From Wolfiporia cocos (lineage: Eukaryota > Basidiomycota > Agaricomycetes > Polyporales > Phaeolaceae): DNA of 64,000 nucleotides. Positions 57,946 through 64,000 of the stretch are shown one piece after another. How positions within the stretch are numbered: the first letter of the stretch is position 1; each line of letters begins with the position of its first letter. Below the pieces are notes generated by a model that saw nothing but the letters and a program-made list of their open reading frames with translations, ran no database searches and was not told where the DNA came from. Both the position numbers and the translations under genes were made by a program. The stretch spans positions 868,001 to 932,000 of the forward strand of contig JACCLO010000012.1 in the NCBI GenBank assembly GCA_029448655.1. The letters are read 5' to 3'.

Positions 57946-60900
57946 ATGTCAGCTCGACGGCAGGCGTCGACGACATCGCTCTCAAAGTTCGCGCATACGG
58001 CCTCGGAAGACTTCACGGATAGATCTCTCGACTTCTGTAACGCCTTCTGGGGCCTGGGCGATGGCGGAGTTGATGTATTGTTCGCGCGCATGCGTGGCGC
58101 GACGAGGACAATGGAGGAGCTGAGGAACTTCTGGAAGGAAAGGTGCGTGCAGCTCGAGTGCAACGGGGACGTATCAGGAACATCAGCGCAGAGCGATCAT
58201 CGAGGAGCAATACGCGAAACGGCTCGTGAGTCTGGCCAAGACGCCCTTGGGCAGGGACGAGATAGGGTACGTGACGTTGCTGCCACACCGCTGTAGGCGT
58301 GCCCACATTCCATACAGGGAGCTACGAGTATCCCTCGACGTATTGCGTCAGGAGACGGAGAAGCAGGCCGGCTATCACCTCCTGGTCGCCCAACAAATCA
58401 GAACGGATCTGGAGGGTCAGACGGCGGTGTTCATAAACAAGCAGCAGCATCACAAGAAGACGTATCAAGCTGCCATTGAGAAGGAGCTCAAAACAAAACA
58501 GACCCAGGAGTCGTACGTGAACAAGGCACGCGAGAAGTATGAGGCGGACTGCGTGCGCATCAACTCGTACACAGCGCAGAGCACACTCATGCAAGGCAAG
58601 GACTTGGATAAGATCCAGACGAAGCTGGAACGTGCACAGCAGACCGTCCAAGCGAACGAACGCGACTTTGCCAACTTTGCACGCGCTCTGCAGGAGACGG
58701 TGCAGAAGTGGGAGCAGGACTGGAAGTCGTTCTGCGACAGCTGCCAGGACCTTGAGGAGGAGCGGCTCGAGTTCATGAAAGACAACATGTGGGCGTATGC
58801 GAATGCAGTATCCACAGTCTGTGTGGCGGACGACGAGGTGCGCTTCTCGCTATCCAGTTTGAAAGCCTTCCGCTGAACGTCTCTCAGTCATGCGAAAAGC
58901 TGCGGCTCGCACTTGAGATGCTCGAGCCCGAGCGGGACATGGAGAACTTCGTGCGCGACTACGGAACGGGCAGCGCGATTCCCGACCCGCCTGCCTTCGT
59001 CAACTACGCCAACCCTGATGCCGTCCCGCCGTCCTCGCAGCGCCCGAGCACGCGCCCAGCCGACTTCGCGCGCACCTCTCAGCGCGCCCGGCAGGCTCCG
59101 CAGTCGCCATTGCCGCAGGACGAAGAAGAGCCGCCCGAGAACATGACGGGCGTCGGGCGCGGCGGCGGCCGACCCGCCGAGCCAGCGCCGGAGGCCCAGG
59201 TCGCCAGGAATCGCAGCCGCAGCCACTCGCGCGCGCAGCCCCCGCCGGAGCCGCCTCTGGTCAACCCCTTCCCTGCGCCCGCGCAGACGCAGACGCAGCC
59301 GTCCCGCCCGCAGACGCAGGCGCCGCCGCCGGGCGGCATGCGGCAGCCCGACCCGCAGGCGGACCCCATCGACCCCACGGCGACGACGATGATCAAGATC
59401 GGCGACAACGCGTACAAGGTCGACCTGGCCAACGACCCGCAGGCGCGCACGGGCCAGGCGCACCCGGCGGGCGCGGTCAAGGTCGGCCAGGAGGACGACC
59501 CGCTCGCGCGGCAGATGGCGGAGCTGCAGAAGGCCGCGCCCGCGCGCGGCGCGAGCGTGCGGAAGAGCTGGCAGGCGCCGCCCGCGCAGTCGCCTGCGTC
59601 GGGCGCGTCGGGCTCGCCGACGAAGGGCAGCGCGAAGCTGTCGCCGCCGCCGGGCGGCTCGGGCAGCGGGCGGTCGTCCTCGCGCGACTACCGCCGCTCT
59701 GCGGAGATCGTGGTCGGCCTGCCGCCTGTGGCGTCCTCGCGCCCGGCGTCGCCGAACCCGCCGTACCCGAAGCACATCATGCCGCCCGCGCAGAACACGG
59801 CGGGCCCGAACTCGAACATCCCCGTGCAGGACATCCTCGCGGACTACCAGCAGTCGTTCCCGGGCGAGCGCAAGTCGCTCAGCAGGCCGACGAGCCGCGC
59901 GGGCAGCACCACGGGCGGCCCCGGGCGGCCCCCGAGCCAGCTGCAGCGCGACCGCCCGCTGAGCATCGGCGGCCAGGCGGGGATCGGCGCGCAGGGGCGG
60001 AGCACGAGCCCGCAGCCGTTCGTGCCGCTCTCGCGCAGCGCCAGCCCCGCGCCGTCGGCGGCGGCCGCGCCGGCGGGGGTCGCGCACCGGAACAGCTTCA
60101 GCAGGGTGCCGCCGCCGTCCGTGAACGGGGGCGCGCAGGGCCACGCGCACGCGCACTCGCAGGGGTCGCTGCGCCAGAGCCAGAACTCGATCTCCGTCCC
60201 GCAGCACGCGGCGCACCACCAGCGGCCGACGAGCCCGAACAGCGTCGGGATCGCGCTCGACCCCAACGGGCGCGTCGCCGTGGACGCGATGGCGGAGATG
60301 TACCAGCGCCAGCAGCAGCCGCAGTACGGGCAGCCCCCGCCGCAGAGCCAGCCCCCGCCCCAGCAGCAGCAGCCGATGCCCCCGCAGCAGACGGTCGTCC
60401 GCCGCCCGACGTACACGAACGGGTACCACCCGCAGGGCATGCCGCAGCAGCCGCAGGGCGCCCCGCCGTACGCCGCCCCGCCGCCCGCGCACGGCTACGG
60501 ACAGCAGCAGTACGCCCCGCCGCCGGTGCAGCAGCCCGCGCCCCAGCAGGCGATGTACACGCCCGTGCCCTCGCAGTACCAGGCGCCCCCGCCCCCGCAG
60601 GCGCAGCAGGGGTACGTGCCTGCGCCGCAGCGCGACTACTCGCGCCAGGGGACCGTCGCGTCGCGCGGCCCGTCGATGAACGGGTCGGTGAATGGGTATT
60701 ATGGGGGAGACTTTATGATGCCGCCCCAGCAGCAGCAGCAACAGCAGCAACAGCAGCAGCAGTACCGCGCGCCGAGCCCTGCGCGAGCGCCGTCGCCGCA
60801 GCCGCCGACTGGCCAGCAGCAGCAGCAGCCACCGCCGACTGGCGCGTACACGGAGGACGGCCGTGGGATCCTGTTCTATGGTGAGTGATCCGCCGCGTTG

Positions 60901-61118
60901 CGCGACTGCGTCGGCTGAGTGACCGGGCGATCCCTCCAGTCAAGGCGCTGTATGATTATCAGGCCACGATCGACGAGGAATTCGACTTCCAGTCTGGGGA
61001 CATTATTGCGGTGACTGCGACGCCCGACGATGGATGGTGGTCTGGCGAGCTCTTGGACGAAGCGCGCAGGCAGCCCGGCCGCCACGTCTTCCCGAGCAAC
61101 TTCGTCTGCCTCTTCTGA
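57946..61118 (+). CDS. F-BAR and SH3 domain protein, Cdc15/Imp2/Hof1 class
   Basis: Membrane-bending scaffold of the cytokinetic ring and septum, or of endocytic sites. The ATG at 57946 gives MSARRQASTTSLSKFAHTAS, then the F-BAR domain: FCNAFWGLGDGGVDVLFARM, RRAIIEEQYAKRLVSLAKTP, GELRVSLDVLRQETEKQAGY. The domain continues INSYTAQSTLMQGKDLDKIQ, QKWEQDWKSFCDSCQDLEEE and ERDMENFVRDYGTG. The middle (about 59000-60850) is one very GC-rich exon coding disordered Pro/Gln/Ser/Ala sequence with a CAG-rich polyGln run near 60726-60770. The last exon, from about 60940, is a C-terminal SH3 domain: VKALYDYQATIDEEFDFQSG, DDGWWSGEL, GRHVFPSNFVCLF. The first intron's donor (about 58141-58147) is ambiguous; GC-rich codon use creates a 620-codon shadow frame on the other strand. 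Confidence 0.9.
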
Positions 61119-61710
61119 GCTCCTTCCCCTGGGACTGTTCTATTCCTCATGTCCTACGTCTTGACCACACGCTCATATACTCCGCTGAACGCTTGCTGTA
61201 GCAGCGATGTGGTAACGAAATTTGATGACATGTTCAGCTCTGGCACTATTGGATTAACTTATGTGGGTTGGCTTGCGCGCTGCCGCGAACGCTCGAATTG
61301 CTTGTTCTATTCCACGCTGCTCATCTCAGCCTCGGTTCCCCCTGTATTGCCTCCTTGTCTATATCTGTATCCGCCATACATCGCTGCTAATCTATGATGT
61401 TATTTTGCATTTTCCGTCCTCTGATCTGCCTTGGCTGGTCCCGCGCGGATTCATATGCACCCACAAGTAATTTCAATGCGCATTGAAGGCCCTTCGGCTT
61501 TTGATCCGTTATTACATCGCTAGCGATTACAACAGTAAACAATAAATGGAGGCTAAGTTAAAATATGGTATGAAGAAGGCGGAATAGGAGGGTACAGGGT
61601 CGCATAGAACGTTGCTCGTTTCAGTCATATTAGTCGTGGAGGATTCATCAAAGCAAAGGCATCGGAAAGGCGAGAAGCGGATGGGGGTTGATAGCAGCGA
61701 TGTGGGGGCC
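61119..61710. other. Convergent intergenic space
   Basis: 3' flanks of the F-BAR (+) and opsin-related (-) genes. No gene seen. Confidence 0.5.
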
Positions 61711-62750
61711 TTATGATTGCTGAGCACCAGCCTCGGAGGCAGCTGCGGGCGCAGCCTCACCAGCCTCAGCTGCCTTGGCGCTGGCAGCGTTGTGCGCGAC
61801 GAACTTGCCGGAGTGGAGGCCGAACGCGTTGTAGTCGACGTCGCGGATCTCCCACAGGAAGAAGGCGAGGAAGACGGGGATGGTGAGGCAGTCGAGGATG
61901 CCGTACCAGATCATGTCCGAGTCGACGGTGATGACGTTGCCGCCCTCCGCGCACGCCCAACAGATCGGGTACGTGATCAGCATGAACGCGAAGTAGCCCG
62001 CAGCGAGGTAGTAGCCGCGGCGCACGACGCCGCCCGCAGCGAATGTCGACGACGGTGCGTGCCAGAGGAGCGCGTACCTGCGAATAGCTGTCAGTAACCC
62101 CGGGCCGCTCATCATCAAGAGGTGAACTGACCAGATGTAGATGAGCGCAGTGCAGCCGAAGACGTAGTAGCCCCACTTGTACGTGCTGTGCACGAGGGCA
62201 CCGACGAGGCCGCACACGACGACGACGATCGCCATGAAGAGGGTGGTCATGATGTCGGACAAGGGAAGACCCGTCGCGAGCAGAAGCTCGAGGAGCAGGA
62301 GAGGGAAGTTGATGAACCACTGGATGTATCGGACATACTACACGCGCGGATGGCAATGTAAGTTTCGTGAAGACGTGCTAGATAGGAGTTAACATACCCA
62401 GATCTGACGGGTCGGGTCACCGCCATGACCACGGAACTCGACGGCGATGGGTGTGGCACCGAGGTCGGAGGCCAGCGAGAAGTAAGTGATACTAGACACG
62501 GCGAGCACAACGACGGCAATCTGGTGGAACAAGCGAGTACCACGGGGTCTCTACAGAATAGCACACCAAGATCAGTCAGTGCTTTGGTGCCAAGTAGTGA
62601 GGCTACGAACCAGGAATGTGACAACCACGGCAACGAGCAGGCTGAGCGACATCAGGGAGAAAGCCGCCCACAGCCAGTCTGAACCTTGCTTGGTGAGGTT
62701 TTCATTGGCGTTCGGGGGGTTGATGTTTACCGCCTGGTTCCCTGCCATCG
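61711..62750 (-). CDS. Opsin-related seven-helix membrane protein (HSP30/Yro2/Mrh1 type)
   Basis: Fungal member of the microbial rhodopsin fold, related to stress-induced plasma-membrane HSP30, Yro2 and Mrh1. The ATG at 62750 gives MAGNQAVNINPPNANENLTK, then helix A (LWAAFSLMSLSLLVAVVVTF). Later segments are LFHQIAVVVLAVSSITYFSL, VRYIQWFINFPLLLLELLLA (helix C), MTTLFMAIVVVVCGLVGALV, GYYVFGCTALIYIWYALLWH and YYLAAGYFAFMLITYPICWA. Helix G is DMIWYGILDCLTIPVFLAFF. At the place of the retinal lysine (LDxxxK in opsins) it reads LDCLTI, so no chromophore is expected. The tail is Ala/Glu-rich (KAAEAGEAAPAAASEAGAQQ). Three to four introns. The first donor is GTTCGT, weaker than usual. Confidence 0.9.
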
Positions 62751-63649
62751 CTCGAAGATGCCTTGGGGAGTGTAGGGGAGCGGGAGATGAGGGGGCGGGG
62801 TGGGTGGATGAGTAATCTGCTTCGCAAGATATCGAAGTGATGCTTAGCAGCGCAGGGCGGCTGGCTTTTATACGGGACGAGGGTAGTCGTCGAGCACCTG
62901 CTAGAAATTCCCCGGACCCATCCGGTGCGAAGTCTTAGAGTTTGCCTGGATTCATGGGCGAGAATGCACTGTGTATGTGTCAGAGGATGAGATCACACGC
63001 ATCGAGGTTCGATGGAACCTTCTGGATGTATAGGAAGTGCAGTACCCAGATTCTTCAATGGTTCTTGGCATGTAAAACCTCCACGCATGCGCTAGGGTGT
63101 ATATGTGTGAACATGGCATGTCTCCGAGAAGTACCTAGAGCGTAGTCAGAGGTGTGAACGTAGGAAGACATGGATATCGACATACCTTGTGCGTACTTCT
63201 GAGAACTCCGACATCAAACCTCTCGGCCGAGATGATCACAGTTTTGTCAAAGCAGCCGCGTTCTAGTGTCATCGCACGAAGCGCTCAGGAAAGGAGGAGT
63301 CAGACGACGCAAACATTCGAGGCTATAGCCGGACAAGGCGCGATCACGGGCGGCTCGATCGCTCTGGACGTCGGAACCTACAATATCGTGATGGGGCAAT
63401 ATAGCTGCTGCTACAGATTATAAATCCTCTGGTCCATGACAAAATCGAAGTAGAAATTGCACATCGTCTATTTGTTTGAGAAGTTGAACGGCGACTGCAG
63501 CGTCCATAGCAAGCCATTTGATATGTTAAATTACGATTTGCTAGAACGCACCTCGCCCGAGTCGATCGCACCCGGGGAGAGACATAATGCGAGGAAGGCG
63601 AGATTCGGACAGCACGGGGTAATGACGTCGTTGCGTTTACGCGGTGGCG
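62751..63649. other. Intergenic
   Basis: Upstream region of the opsin-related gene and 3' flank of the next gene. No supported frame. Confidence 0.45.
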
Positions 63650-64000
63650 TTACGTGGGCGCATTTGACGGCGCCTCTGGAGGACCCGCGCTGCCCGAGTC
63701 CGCACGACGCTGCACGTCTCCGGCCGACGACGCCGCACTTTGACTCCAGCCCGTCTGGCTCGTCTCCTCTACCGTGACCTCCGTGGGTCCGCCACTGCTG
63801 TCAATCTCCTGCACGCCAATGTCTCCGAGCTCTCCATCAGTCTCCGGGTTCCAGTTTGCCAACGTCAGTGAGAGCCGTGACGGCCGGCGCTCGCTCCGCG
63901 CCCTCTGCGCTGGGGAACGTCGCTCATCGTACCCGTCCTCCGAACCTCCATAGCGTGGCCACGACAGCCGTGCCTGCTGACTTTGGTACTGTTGCTGGTA
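63650..64000 (-). CDS. C-terminal part of an unidentified protein, cut by the window end
   Basis: The minus-strand frame is open from the window edge to a stop at 63650, about 116 codons. It reads QQQYQSQQARLSWPRYGGSE, DDGYDERRSP-like charged residues, then RPSRLSLTLANWNPETDGEL and an acidic, Ser/Thr-rich end (SQTGWSQSAASSAGDVQRR). The Gln-rich, disordered composition suggests a regulatory or scaffold protein tail. No family is recognised and the start lies outside the window. Confidence 0.55.
   Translation of the reverse strand, partial: YQQQYQSQQARLSWPRYGGSEDGYDERRSPAQRARSERRPSRLSLTLANWNPETDGELGDIGVQEIDSSGGPTEVTVEETSQTGWSQSAASSAGDVQRRADSGSAGPPEAPSNAPT

Noticed and set aside
58888..60750. 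Minus-strand ORF of 620 codons opposite the F-BAR gene
   Set aside because: Shadow of strongly biased GC-rich codon use. The peptide is Arg/Leu/Ala-rich without motifs, while the plus frame connects recognisable F-BAR and SH3 domains.
1..64000. CRISPR array, prokaryotic defence island, antimicrobial or secondary-metabolite cluster
   Set aside because: The DNA is fungal nuclear sequence; no regularly spaced palindromic repeats with unique spacers, no PKS/NRPS/terpene genes and no defence genes were seen.

Overview
The window is nuclear DNA of a filamentous basidiomycete, most likely an Agaricomycete. Genes are dense and carry many short GT-AG introns, mostly about 50-65 bp. The proteins are typical fungal families: a Rit1-type tRNA modifier, a PalB/Rim13 calpain, an Nrd1-type four-RRM protein, an HSP30-type opsin-related protein and an F-BAR/SH3 protein of the Cdc15/Hof1 class. 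The transposon remnants (Ty3/gypsy, MULE, Helitron ends) are of kinds common in mushrooms. There are no operons. All gene models are my own splicing by eye, based on open frames, GT/AG borders and conserved motifs.

Layout. 0-3 kb is repeat DNA: a TA-flanked element with perfect terminal inverted repeats (433-1134), then what reads as a head-to-tail array of three short non-autonomous Helitrons (about 1208-2978). The first of these contains a 20-unit minisatellite. 4.6-14.7 kb holds two convergent, related FAD monooxygenases of the phenol 2-monooxygenase type, flanking a TM7S3/TM198-like membrane protein and a HAUS3-like augmin subunit. 15.7-21.3 kb holds a convergent Rit1/PalB pair. 21.9-33 kb is rich in membrane-traffic genes: a membrane LRR protein, clathrin light chain, a J-domain membrane protein, KDEL receptor (ERD2), an L-type lectin cargo receptor, a carnosine N-methyltransferase-like enzyme and coatomer zeta. 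33.7-41.8 kb holds a secreted metallophosphatase, a monoacylglycerol-lipase-like hydrolase and an Nrd1-like RNA-binding protein.

At 43.57 kb an intron-bearing tRNA-Gln(UUG) gene marks the edge of a gene-free block of about 10.5 kb (43.66-54.21 kb). The block consists of dead transposons: tandem 671/681-bp repeats, a gypsy pol/gag wreck, a MULE transposase wreck and a younger LTR-like island. It ends at another Helitron-type 3' terminus. Much of it has lost CpG dinucleotides, which suggests methylation-linked C-to-T decay. Gene order then resumes with a NIF3/PII-like small protein, a small membrane ORF, the F-BAR/SH3 protein, an opsin-related protein without the retinal lysine, and the C-terminal end of a gene that leaves the window.

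Functionally, the strongest theme is the early secretory and endocytic pathway at 23-33 kb. COPI zeta, KDEL receptor and a VIP36/Emp47-like lectin all act in ER-Golgi cycling, clathrin light chain acts at the Golgi and plasma membrane, and PalB acts on ESCRT-linked endosomes in pH signalling. I do not see a clear defence island or biosynthetic cluster. The least ordinary DNA is the Helitron array, the tRNA-bordered decayed block and a predicted start codon split by an intron.
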